Assembly: GCF_947503385.1 (NCBI RefSeq)
Contig: NZ_CANNDO010000001.1
Coordinates: 930,001-994,000, forward strand
DNA length: 64,000 nucleotides
Direction of reading: 5' to 3'
Origin: an uncultured Tateyamaria sp.
GTDB lineage: Bacteria; Pseudomonadota; Alphaproteobacteria; Rhodobacterales; Rhodobacteraceae
The notes under the pieces are model-generated. The model was not told where the DNA came from and did no database searches. It was given only the letters and a program-made list of their open reading frames with translations. The translations under genes and the position numbers were made by a program. Positions 28,380-37,839 of this stretch are shown in pieces. How positions within the stretch are numbered: position 1 is the stretch's first letter; each line of letters opens with the position of its first letter.

Positions 28380-28434
28380 GTGAGGGGCCAGCCCCTCACA
28401 CTCCCCGGGATTTTTTGGGGACAGAGACGGGGAC
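28380..28434 (+). repeat. hairpin-plus-tail dispersed element, copy 4
   Basis: Perfect hairpin GTGAGGGGCCAGCCCCTCAC (28380-28399), then ACTCCCCGGGATTTTTT and GGGGACAGAGACGGGGAC, directly abutting the permease start. The stem sequence differs from the other copies at both arms while keeping complementarity. Confidence 0.72.
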
Positions 28435-29367
28435 ATGATGCGCTCGACCTTTCCAGTTTTGACTGTGTTGGCCGTGATTGTGGGCGTCTGGTATCTGGCT
28501 GTGGCCCCGATGAACGTGCGTGTGGCGCTGGATCAGGCTGAGCGCGCCGGTTCGGCCATTGTGCCCGAAGGCTCCGTCCCACGGCGGGATGTGTCGGTGT
28601 GGCGGCTGATGTTGAACAACACCGCACACGTGCCGCTAGGTTACGCGCTGGAGCGACCACGCCTCCCGACGCCGGGGCAAGTGGGTGCGGAATTGTGGAA
28701 GACCACCGGCGAGATGATCGCCAAGGGCAGGGCGTTTTCCAAACGCGGGCTGATCTACCATGGATGGATCACGTTGCAATCGACGCTGTGGGGCTTTGCG
28801 CTTGGCACGGTGTTGGGCATTGTGGGCGCTGTGGCGATTGTCTATTCCCGCACGGCACAGCTGAGCATGATGCCATGGGCGATCATTTCACAGACCATTC
28901 CCATTGTGGCACTGGCACCGATGATCATCGTGCTGTCGTCGCAGATGGGGGTCGAGGGGCGTGGCCTGCCCAAGGCGATCATTTCCGCCTATCTGTGTTT
29001 CTTTCCGGTGCTGGTGGGCATGGTCAAGGGGTTGCGTGCGCCGTTGCCAGCGCAATTGGACCTGCTCAGGACGTATAATGCCAGCGGTTTGCAAAGCTTT
29101 TTGCGGCTTCGGTTGCCTGCGTCGCTGCCGTACCTGTTCACCTCTCTCAAGATCGGGATCGCGGCGGCGCTTGTGGGGACCATTGTGGGCGAATTGCCGA
29201 CCGGGGCCATCAGCGGTCTGGGCGCACGGATCCTGATCGGGGATCAGTTTGGCACACCGCTTGCGATCTGGTCGGCCCTGTTTGCTGCGGCCATCCTTGC
29301 CGGGGGACTGGTCACATTGCTTGATCTTGTGCAGCGGCTGACCCTCAAACGGATGGGGCTGGCATGA
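28435..29367 (+). CDS. ABC transporter permease
   Basis: Inner-membrane permease of the binding-protein-dependent (SsuC/TauC-like) class, 310 residues. Seen: an N-terminal membrane anchor (about 8-22), an extracytoplasmic loop to about 105, then five to six membrane segments and the cytoplasmic coupling region SFLRLRLPASLPYLFTSL (EAA-like loop, about 222-239). ATG at 28435 or 28438. The 4-bp overlap with the second permease shows coupling. Probably forms a heterodimeric channel with it. Confidence 0.9.
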   Translation: MMRSTFPVLTVLAVIVGVWYLAVAPMNVRVALDQAERAGSAIVPEGSVPRRDVSVWRLMLNNTAHVPLGYALERPRLPTPGQVGAELWKTTGEMIAKGRAFSKRGLIYHGWITLQSTLWGFALGTVLGIVGAVAIVYSRTAQLSMMPWAIISQTIPIVALAPMIIVLSSQMGVEGRGLPKAIISAYLCFFPVLVGMVKGLRAPLPAQLDLLRTYNASGLQSFLRLRLPASLPYLFTSLKIGIAAALVGTIVGELPTGAISGLGARILIGDQFGTPLAIWSALFAAAILAGGLVTLLDLVQRLTLKRMGLA

Positions 29368-30203
29368 GTTGGGTCCTTGTCGCTTTGCTGGTGTGGGCCG
29401 CAGGCTGGGGTCTGAACATCATGCTGTCACGGTGGGGCGAGGTGCGGGCCGTGCGCGTGGCCGTACCCGTGATCTTTGGTCTGACGCTGCTGGCCATGTG
29501 GGAGGCGCTGGTGCGCGGCTTTGACGTGTCGCCGGTGATCCTGCCGCCACCGTCTGTGGTGGCGCAGACCTTTGCCGCATCGACCGACATTTTGTGGACG
29601 GATTTCAAGCAGACAGTGGTCAAGGGCGCGTTGCGCGGCTTTGTCATCGGCACCGTCGCCGCCTTCGTCACCGCGATCCTCATCGACCGATCGCAATTCC
29701 TGACCCGCGGCCTGTTGCCCATCGGCAATTTCGTGGCGGCCCTGCCCATTGTGGGCATCGCTCCCATTCTGGTGAACTGGTTCGGCTTTGACTGGCAGTC
29801 CAAGGCAGCGGTGGTCGTTGTCATGGTCTTTTTCCCGGTGCTGGTGAACACGGTGCAGGGCTTGCAGGAATCCTCAGCCATGCAGCGGGACCTGATGCGC
29901 ACCTATGCGGCCGGATACTGGCAGACGCTGTGGCGTCTGCGTTTGCCCGCCGCCATGCCGTTTGTGTTCAACGGCCTCAAGATCGCGACCACGCTGGCCC
30001 TGATCGGCGCCATCGTCGCTGAATATTTCGGCTCACCCACGCGTGGTATGGGCTTTCGCATTTCGACGGGTGTCGGCAGCTTGTCCATCGACCTCGTGTG
30101 GGCTGAGATCGCGGTGGCCGCTTTGGCGGGCACGGCATTTTACGGTACGGTCGCGTTTGTGGAACGCATCGTGACGTTTTGGCATCCGTCGCAACGGGGA
30201 TAA
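29364..30203 (+). CDS. ABC transporter permease
   Basis: Second permease of the same importer, 279 residues with about seven hydrophobic segments. Seen: PPPSVVAQTF, typical of this class before the membrane core, FVAALPIVGIAPILVNWFG, and the EAA-like loop YWQTLWRLRLPAAMPFVFNG (about 191-210). The start ATG overlaps the previous stop (ATGA). Followed 26 bp later by the binding-protein gene. Confidence 0.9.
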   Translation: MSWVLVALLVWAAGWGLNIMLSRWGEVRAVRVAVPVIFGLTLLAMWEALVRGFDVSPVILPPPSVVAQTFAASTDILWTDFKQTVVKGALRGFVIGTVAAFVTAILIDRSQFLTRGLLPIGNFVAALPIVGIAPILVNWFGFDWQSKAAVVVVMVFFPVLVNTVQGLQESSAMQRDLMRTYAAGYWQTLWRLRLPAAMPFVFNGLKIATTLALIGAIVAEYFGSPTRGMGFRISTGVGSLSIDLVWAEIAVAALAGTAFYGTVAFVERIVTFWHPSQRG

Positions 30204-30229
30204 ACACGCAAACCAACCTGGAGGGTATC

Positions 30230-31210
30230 ATGAAGATCAAAGCAACACTCGCAGCGCTGTCGTTGACGGCAACGGGGGCTATGGCAGCCGATGACGTCAC
30301 TTTGCAGCTCAAATGGGTCACACAAGCACAGTTCGCGGGCTACTACGTCGCACTAGAAAAAGGGTTTTATGGCGAGGAAGACCTTGATGTGACCATCAAA
30401 CCCGGCGGGCCCGACATTGCGCCAACGCAGGTGCTTGCCGGCGGTGGCGCCGACGTGACCGTCGAATGGATGCCCGCCGCGTTGGCTGCGCGCGAAAAGG
30501 GTCTGCCGATGGTGAACATTGCGCAGCCGTTCAAATCGTCGGGCATGATGCTGACCTGCCGCAAGGATGCGGGCGTCGAGACCACCGACGATTTCCTGGG
30601 CAAGACGCTGGGTGTCTGGTTCTTTGGCAACGAGTTTCCGTTCCTGTCGTGGATGTCGCAATTGGGCATTGCCACAGATGGGTCGGAGGGCGGTGTTGAG
30701 GTGCTGAAACAGGGCTTCAACGTGGATCCGATCCTGAACGGGCAGGCAGCGTGCGTGTCGACCATGACCTATAATGAATACTGGCAGGTGATCGACGCGG
30801 GGCTCAGCCCCGACGATCTGACTGTGTTCAAATATGAGGACAATGGTGTGGCGACCCTTGAGGATGGGCTCTACGTGCTCGAGGAAAACCTCGCGGACCC
30901 GACGTTCGAGGATAAGATGGTGCGGTTCGTGCGCGCCTCCATGAAAGGCTGGAAATACGCTGAGGAGAACCCGGACGAGGCCGCAGAGATTGTGCTGGAG
31001 TTCGATGAGACCGGGGCCCAGACCGAGAAACACCAAAAGCGTATGATGGGTGAGATTGCCAAGCTGACCGCAGGGTCGAATGGCGCGCTGGATGTGGCGG
31101 ATTATGAGCGGACCGTGCAATCGCTGCTGGCGGGTGGGTCTGATCCGGTGATCACCGCGGCGCCCGAGGGCGCGTGGACCCACGCAATCACGGACAAGGC
31201 GCTGAACTAA
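30230..31210 (+). CDS. NMT1/THI5-like periplasmic substrate-binding protein
   Basis: Binding protein of the importer, 326 residues. Seen: signal peptide (1-20, ALSLTATGAMA before the mature ADDVTLQL), then the family opening LQLKWVTQAQFAGYYVALEK and FYGEEDLDVTIKPGGPD. THI5/ThiY-like proteins bind hydroxymethylpyrimidine-type ligands, and the operon degrades pyrimidines, so a pyrimidine ligand is a reasonable inference. GGAGGG precedes the ATG at 30230; the open frame upstream is part of the preceding gene. Followed by a terminator. Confidence 0.9.
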   Translation: MKIKATLAALSLTATGAMAADDVTLQLKWVTQAQFAGYYVALEKGFYGEEDLDVTIKPGGPDIAPTQVLAGGGADVTVEWMPAALAAREKGLPMVNIAQPFKSSGMMLTCRKDAGVETTDDFLGKTLGVWFFGNEFPFLSWMSQLGIATDGSEGGVEVLKQGFNVDPILNGQAACVSTMTYNEYWQVIDAGLSPDDLTVFKYEDNGVATLEDGLYVLEENLADPTFEDKMVRFVRASMKGWKYAEENPDEAAEIVLEFDETGAQTEKHQKRMMGEIAKLTAGSNGALDVADYERTVQSLLAGGSDPVITAAPEGAWTHAITDKALN

Positions 31211-31230
31211 GACGTTCCGAATTGTCGGCA

Positions 31231-31258
31231 AAAGCCGGCCTTCGGGCCGGCTTTTTTC
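31231..31258 (+). terminator. rho-independent terminator of the pyrimidine operon
   Basis: Perfect 10-bp stem AAAGCCGGCC/GGCCGGCTTT with a TTCG tetraloop and a run of six T in total, 20 bp after the binding-protein stop. Confidence 0.95.
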
Positions 31259-31322
31259 GTGCTGCGGGGTGGAAATGCAGCCCGCGCGCGCCAGATGGTA
31301 TGAAAATCTAGGAGTGCGCCCG

Positions 31323-31586
31323 ATGACCCGAATGGAAAACCTGCAACCCAACCTTGATGAACAGGCCCGTCAGGATGCGGTCTATGAGGCCGCGATGCGG
31401 TCGATCAATGCCAAGCAGCGCGAGACGGAGCGGCAAGGATATGTCGTGATGTCGGGGGCCATGAATTGGGGTGAGGGATCACTGAGCGACGGGATTTTCG
31501 GCAAGGTGAGCCATGCGGCCAAGCTGTTCATGATCGGATTTGCCTGCGTGCTGCCGCCACTGATGGTGTGGATTGTGCTGCTCTGA
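31323..31586 (+). CDS. small single-pass membrane protein
   Basis: 87-residue protein of unknown function. Residues 1-50 are charged and helical (NAKQRETERQGY); a single hydrophobic segment (about 66-86, LFMIGFACVLPPLMVWIVLL) ends the chain, so it is probably tail-anchored in the inner membrane. GGAG lies 8 nt before the ATG at 31323. It sits between two terminators, so is a separate transcription unit. Confidence 0.7.
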   Translation: MTRMENLQPNLDEQARQDAVYEAAMRSINAKQRETERQGYVVMSGAMNWGEGSLSDGIFGKVSHAAKLFMIGFACVLPPLMVWIVLL

Positions 31587-31614
31587 TTTCTCCAGAGATC
31601 TGAGCATATCTAGA

Positions 31615-31640
31615 GGGTCCGGTTTCCGGGCCCTTTTTTT
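31615..31640 (+). terminator. rho-independent terminator of the small membrane protein gene
   Basis: Stem GGGTCCGG/CCGGGCCC with a TTT loop (one G-U pair) followed by seven T. Confidence 0.92.
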
Positions 31641-31779
31641 GATGTCCCACGCTGGGACAGGCCCCCAATGACGGAAAATCAATGAGTTACAGCGGCGGAT
31701 TAACCGTGCGTTTAGGGTTGGGGCGTGGGTCCGCTGAACGCTCAACCAGTTGGTAACCAAGTTTGGGCATGGTTTTGAC

Positions 31780-32376
31780 ATGTCGATCTACCGTCGTTTC
31801 TTTCTGCCTGGGCGCACGTTTTTCTTTACTGTCGCTTTAGCCGACCCGTCTTCGGATATGCTTGTACGCCATGTGGATGTGTTGCGGGCAGCATTTGCGC
31901 AGACACGGGCGGAGCGACCGTTTGCCTGCGACGCGATGGTTGTTTTGCCGGACCATCTGCACGCGATCTGGACCATGCCGGAAGGGGATGCGGATTTTTC
32001 AACGCGCATTGGCGCGATCAAAGCGCGGTTTGTGATGGGGTTGCGTAGGGCGGGCTTCAGCCCGCCGATGGATTTGCCTGTGGTGCGGTCGGGGCGGTAT
32101 GCCGGGCTTAAGCCCGGCCTACGTCGACACAAGCGTGAGATTGGGGTCTGGCAACGGCGATTTTGGGAACACTGCATCCGGGATGAAGCCGATTACGCGA
32201 TGCACCTGCGGTATTGTTGGTTGAACCCGGTGAAACATGGCTACGTGGAGCACGCGGAGGCGTGGCCATATTCCTCTGTTCATCGGGATGTGCGATTGGG
32301 GCGCGTCCATTCGGACGTTTCAGGATCGGTGCCGGACGGGGCGTTCGGGGAGCCGGATGACGTGATGCGCGCGTAA
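31780..32376 (+). CDS. REP-associated tyrosine transposase (RAYT)
   Basis: Y1/HUH-type transposase related to IS200/IS605 TnpA; known RAYTs are single-copy genes flanked by REP palindromes that they are thought to mobilise. 198 residues. Seen: N-terminal YRRFFLPGRTFFFTVAL, the HUH-type LPDHLHAIWTMP, IGAIKARF, and WQRRFWEHCIRDEADY followed by LRYCWLNPVKHGYV with the conserved Tyr. Between IKARF and WQRRF lies a REP pair (32044-32123) translated in frame, giving a loop containing AGFSPP and AGLKPG. A second REP pair lies 28 bp downstream. The start has no clear ribosome site. Confidence 0.88.
   Translation: MSIYRRFFLPGRTFFFTVALADPSSDMLVRHVDVLRAAFAQTRAERPFACDAMVVLPDHLHAIWTMPEGDADFSTRIGAIKARFVMGLRRAGFSPPMDLPVVRSGRYAGLKPGLRRHKREIGVWQRRFWEHCIRDEADYAMHLRYCWLNPVKHGYVEHAEAWPYSSVHRDVRLGRVHSDVSGSVPDGAFGEPDDVMRA
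32044..32123. repeat. REP pair (BIME-like) inside the RAYT reading frame
   Basis: Two 23-bp imperfect palindromes, 32044-32066 (core GGCGGGCTTCAGCCCGCC) and 32101-32123 (core GCCGGGCTTAAGCCCGGC), in inverted orientation with CGTAGG/CCTACG ends outward and a 34-bp spacer. The same layout recurs at 32405-32484. Confidence 0.9.
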
Positions 32377-32404
32377 TGGGATAGAGCCGGACAGCACCGG
32401 TTTT

Positions 32405-32484
32405 CGTAGGGCGGGCTTCAGCCCGCCACGTGGTTAAAATTGGGACTGGTTCTGGGCGTGTGCCGGGCTGAAGCCCGGCCTACG
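32405..32484. repeat. REP pair (BIME-like) downstream of RAYT
   Basis: Left arm 32405-32427 is identical to the intragenic left arm; right arm 32462-32484 differs from the intragenic one by a single base. Spacer is again 34 bp but its sequence is largely different. The rest of the 237-bp gap 32377-32613 shows no supported gene. Confidence 0.92.
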
Positions 32485-32613
32485 CATCAATCAAGACCCG
32501 AAGATCAGCACGATAATCCCGTCCACCTCGTGCTGCGCTGACGGTACAGCTGCGTGCGAAGGCGCACGCTCGGCGCGCGCTTCTCCGAACCGTTGAGTGT
32601 TTAAGGGTCACAC

Positions 32614-34269
<1,656 letters not shown>

Positions 34270-34435
34270 GGGACGCTCCTGTGGATTGGGTTTGGTTGGA
34301 TGTAGCTTCGGGCGCGGCCAAGGGCAATGGGGCGTGGATTGTGATCCGGGCGCAGCTGTGGCGGGCTTTCCACGTGGGCCGTGCGTGCCTATGGTGGCCG
34401 GAACGATGATGCAAAGACGGGGAGGGCGAGGGATC

Positions 34436-35734
34436 ATGCGTGTGGCTTTGGCTGTCCTGCTGTGTGCGGTGCTTGTGGCCTGTGAGGTGGGTATCGGTCT
34501 GGCGCCGCCGCCGAACCTGTACCGGACCGGTCTGAACTATCCCGAAGAGCGTGTGCACCCGTCGCTGCGGACGGTGGAGCCAACGATATTCTTTATGACG
34601 GACCGGGCACCGGAGGCGGGGTCCTATGGCCGGGAACGGTCCGCGTCGATGGCGTTTGGCCGCGCGACGGTGCGGTTTGGCAAGGATCTGGACTGGCCCG
34701 AGTTGCTAAGCCGGACCCGGGCGGATTCGGACAAGAACATCTCGCGTCTGTGGGTGCCGGAGGTCGAAGAGATCGTGCGGTTCAACGGCACGCCGCTGGC
34801 CTATGAGCGGGTGGACGGCCAGTTGCGCCACCTGCCGCGCGTGCGGGCCCTGTACGAGGCGCAGACACAGGCGTTTCAGGACACCATTGCAGCACAGATC
34901 CGCGAGACGGGGAATGACAGGCTGATGGTCTATGTCCACGGGTTCAACAATGAATTCGAGGACGGCCTGACCACGATTGCGAACCTGTGGCACTTTGCCG
35001 GGCGCAACACGGTGCCGATTGCGTTCACATGGCCTGCGGGTGCGGGGGCGGGGCCGCTGGGTTATTTCCGGGACCGCGATTCCGGCACGTTCTCGGTGCA
35101 TCACACCAAGGAATTTCTACGGATGCTGGGGGAAATCCCGGAGGTCTCGCAGATTGACATCATCGCACATTCAAGGGGCACGGATGTGGTGACGACCGCC
35201 CTGCGCGAGATGATCCTTGAGGCCCGCGGGTCCGGGCAGCACCCCAAGCTGGCGCTCAAGACCGGGACCTTCATCATGGCCGCACCTGACCTTGACGTGG
35301 GGATCGTGCGGCAGCGGTTGCAGGCGGAGCGGTTTTCCGAAGCGTTCGAGCAGATCAACCTGTACATCAACCCAAGCGACGGCGCGCTGCGCCTGTCCGC
35401 CTACCTGACCCGGTCGACCCGTCTGGGAGCGCTGCGGGACGAAGATTTCCTGCCCGGTGAACTGGAACTGCTGAGCAAGCAGGCGCTGGTGCATTTCATC
35501 CGTGTCGAAGGGGTCAGGGGCGGCTTTGGCCACGCCTATTTCCGCGACAACCCGGCGGTGCTGTCGGATGTTGTGCTGGCGCTGCGCACGCGCGCGTTTC
35601 CGGGCGGCACCCTGCGCCCGCTGACCCGCGAAACAGAAAACGACGTCTGGGTGCTGTACCCCAACTATCCGCTGGAGCAATTGCCCGACCTGAGCCCGCT
35701 CGAAGAACGCGCATTGGCCCGCGACGAACGGTGA
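34436..35734 (+). CDS. lipoprotein alpha/beta hydrolase (DUF900-like)
   Basis: Probable outer- or inner-membrane-anchored serine hydrolase of 432 residues. Seen: lipoprotein signal with lipobox LVAC (Cys16), then the DUF900 hallmarks IFFMTDRAP (about 50), LMVYVHGFNNEFEDG (about 165) and the nucleophile elbow IIAHSRGTDV (Ser about 246, with A in place of the first Gly of GxSxG). Substrate unknown. GGGAGGG precedes the ATG at 34436. The MOSC gene overlaps its end by 4 bp. Confidence 0.85.
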   Translation: MRVALAVLLCAVLVACEVGIGLAPPPNLYRTGLNYPEERVHPSLRTVEPTIFFMTDRAPEAGSYGRERSASMAFGRATVRFGKDLDWPELLSRTRADSDKNISRLWVPEVEEIVRFNGTPLAYERVDGQLRHLPRVRALYEAQTQAFQDTIAAQIRETGNDRLMVYVHGFNNEFEDGLTTIANLWHFAGRNTVPIAFTWPAGAGAGPLGYFRDRDSGTFSVHHTKEFLRMLGEIPEVSQIDIIAHSRGTDVVTTALREMILEARGSGQHPKLALKTGTFIMAAPDLDVGIVRQRLQAERFSEAFEQINLYINPSDGALRLSAYLTRSTRLGALRDEDFLPGELELLSKQALVHFIRVEGVRGGFGHAYFRDNPAVLSDVVLALRTRAFPGGTLRPLTRETENDVWVLYPNYPLEQLPDLSPLEERALARDER

Positions 35735-36198
35735 GCGACCTGCATGATATGATAGCCCGCTGGGCGCAGTCCGGTGCGCTGTGCTGGATCGGCCTGCGGC
35801 CTGCGCGGGGGGCCGACATCACCGCGGTCGAAACGGTCGAGGTCACGCAAGACGGGCTGACCGGCGACCGGGGGCGTGCGGGCAAACGGGCAATCACGCT
35901 GATGCAGGCCGAGCATCTGCCGGTGATTGCCGCCTTTCTGGGGCGCGAGACGGTCCCGCCCGAGATGCTGCGGCGCAACCTGCTGGTGGAGGGCATCAAT
36001 CTTGCCGGTCTCAAGGCGCGAGAGGTGCAGGTGGGCAACGCCGTGCTGCGCCCCACCACGATCTGCGCCCCGTGCAGCCAGATGGAGCGGGCGTTTGGCC
36101 ACGGTGGCTATGCCGCGGTGCGTGGCCATGGCGGCTGGTGCGCGGAGGTGGTGACACCGGGCCTGATCCGCGTGGGCGACGCGGTCACGCCGCTTTAA
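35731..36198 (+). CDS. MOSC domain-containing protein
   Basis: 155-residue protein of the MOSC (Moco sulfurase C-terminal) family, domains thought to bind and transfer sulfur or molybdenum cofactor. Seen: GLTGDRGRAGKRAITLMQAEHLP (split motif about 43-65), RRNLLVEGINLAGLK and TTICAPCSQME (about 109-119) with the conserved Cys pair. Starts at a GTG overlapping the hydrolase stop (GTGA). Its last 4 bp overlap the convergent unknown gene. Confidence 0.85.
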   Translation: MSDLHDMIARWAQSGALCWIGLRPARGADITAVETVEVTQDGLTGDRGRAGKRAITLMQAEHLPVIAAFLGRETVPPEMLRRNLLVEGINLAGLKAREVQVGNAVLRPTTICAPCSQMERAFGHGGYAAVRGHGGWCAEVVTPGLIRVGDAVTPL

Positions 36199-37100
36199 CC
36201 AAAGAGTTCCGCGTCAAGCACCTGCGACGCGGTCAGCATCATAAACCCTTCCTTGCGTGCGGCAGACAGGGCAAATCCCGGTGTCGCGTCAAAGGCGGCG
36301 ACGCGGGCGTTCAGGGCATCAACATGTGTCCAGTCATGGGCAAAGGTGCCGTCGGGCCGTTCCACCAACCCCGGTCCACACAGGTCGCAATATGCGTCCC
36401 AGGACAGGAGGTTCACCCATGCTTTGGAACCGCCAAAGAGCCCGCGTTTGGGTGTCAGTTCATTGCGCATCATCAACACTGCGTCCGTGGCCGGGCTGAT
36501 TGTGATGGTCGCATCGCTCCAGACAAAGAATGTGCGCGGGGTGTCCTTGTCCAGAAACCATTGGACCTGTGGCACGAAAAAGTCCTGATCCAGCGCATCC
36601 TCCCGCGCCGCGCGGCCCGCGTTCCAGTCATGCACCGCCCGGATCAGTGCGCCGGGCCGGGTATGGGCCTGAAAATCGGGGTGTTGTGCGGTCACCGCCT
36701 GCATCGCGCGGCGCGCGTGGTCGGTGTAGCGCGCCACAAAGGCAAGCTGATCGAGCGGACCGGCAAAGGTGCTGTCGGTCTGGGGGTCGTAAATGTGCAG
36801 GTCGTGTGACTGCATGAGGTCGGACACGATCCGGGCGGCCACGCAGGCAAAATGGAGCGGGCGGTTGAAGTTGAGGATCAGCATCGCCACAGTGCCCGGC
36901 GGTGCGGTATCATCTTCGGTGTCCGGCGCGCCAAGATCAAAGATCATATGCACGTCCGTATCGGCGTATTCGTATTCGGCCTGTGCAAATCCGTTCTGTC
37001 CGCCCGACACAGTGAAATGGGGGCGTCCGGCGAACCAGTCCTGTAGGGTCTGAAGGTCCGGTGCAGCGCCGTTGGGCAGGAAATAGACGTCGTAACTCAT
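36195..37100 (-). CDS. hypothetical protein
   Basis: 301-residue soluble protein I do not recognise. Seen: an N-terminal [10 protein letters not shown], an acidic middle ([18 protein letters not shown]), [17 protein letters not shown] near 80-96, and an aromatic-rich C-terminal half ([26 protein letters not shown]). No signal peptide, membrane segment or catalytic motif stands out. Convergent with the MOSC gene and divergent from nadD (68 bp). Coding character is good, so the gene itself is likely real. Confidence 0.75.
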   Translation of the reverse strand: MSYDVYFLPNGAAPDLQTLQDWFAGRPHFTVSGGQNGFAQAEYEYADTDVHMIFDLGAPDTEDDTAPPGTVAMLILNFNRPLHFACVAARIVSDLMQSHDLHIYDPQTDSTFAGPLDQLAFVARYTDHARRAMQAVTAQHPDFQAHTRPGALIRAVHDWNAGRAAREDALDQDFFVPQVQWFLDKDTPRTFFVWSDATITISPATDAVLMMRNELTPKRGLFGGSKAWVNLLSWDAYCDLCGPGLVERPDGTFAHDWTHVDALNARVAAFDATPGFALSAARKEGFMMLTASQVLDAELFG

Positions 37101-37168
37101 GCGTGTACTGCGCGTTCAGGCCCCTGAAATTGTTTGACCTTCGCGGGGCGTTTGGTCTTAACCCCACT

Positions 37169-37783
37169 ATGCGTTGCGGATTTCCTTTTGCAAGACCGGG
37201 TCAGGTGATCGGCCTTTTGGGCGGGTCCTTTGACCCGGCGCATGAGGGGCATGTCCACATCACCCGCGAGGCGATGAAACGGTTTGGTCTGGGCCGTGTG
37301 TGGTGGCTGGTGAGCCCCGGCAACCCGCTCAAGGAACATGGCCCCGCGCCGCTGGCCCGCCGGATGGAGCGCGCACGGGCGGTGATGCGTGACCCGCGCG
37401 TGACGGTGACGGATATCGAGGCAACACTGGGCACCCGTTACACCGCGCAGACGCTGGCCGCGCTGCGCGCGCGGTATCCCGGTGTGCGGTTCGTCTGGTT
37501 GATGGGGGCTGACAATCTGGCTCAGTTTCACCGCTGGCAGGACTGGACATGGATCATGGAAAACGTCCCCGTCGGCGTCTTGGCCCGGCCCAATGACCGG
37601 ATTTCGGCGCGCATGAGCCCGGCGGCGCGGCTTTATCGTCCGTACCGCATTGCGGGGCGGGCGAGCCAGATGCTGTCCCGCGTGGACGCGCCCGCATGGT
37701 GTTTCGTCAACGTGGCGATGTCGCCGCAATCCTCAAGCGCGATCCGCGCGGCAGGGGACTGGGGCGCGCCTGCGGAAAAGTGA
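37169..37783 (+). CDS. nadD: nicotinate-nucleotide adenylyltransferase
   Basis: Adenylates nicotinate mononucleotide to deamido-NAD in NAD biosynthesis. 204 residues. Seen: the nucleotidyltransferase motif [16 protein letters not shown] (HxGH, about 17-32), [13 protein letters not shown] and [17 protein letters not shown], and the C-terminal SSSAIR motif (ISSTxIR type). ATG at 37169 begins the family N-terminus, but no ribosome-binding site is evident. Followed 56 bp later by dacB; the frequent partners rsfS and rlmH are absent. Confidence 0.94.
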   Translation: MRCGFPFARPGQVIGLLGGSFDPAHEGHVHITREAMKRFGLGRVWWLVSPGNPLKEHGPAPLARRMERARAVMRDPRVTVTDIEATLGTRYTAQTLAALRARYPGVRFVWLMGADNLAQFHRWQDWTWIMENVPVGVLARPNDRISARMSPAARLYRPYRIAGRASQMLSRVDAPAWCFVNVAMSPQSSSAIRAAGDWGAPAEK

Positions 37784-37839
37784 TCCGGGGCGGGCATTGC
37801 GCGGTTGTTTGCCCATTCGCGCTGGGGTTAGATGCGACT

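Noticed and set aside
32486-32613. Possible remnant coding frame on the minus strand ending with DGIIVLIFGS
   Set aside because: It is open for about 35 codons but has no ATG, GTG or TTG start with a ribosome site, so no gene is supported.
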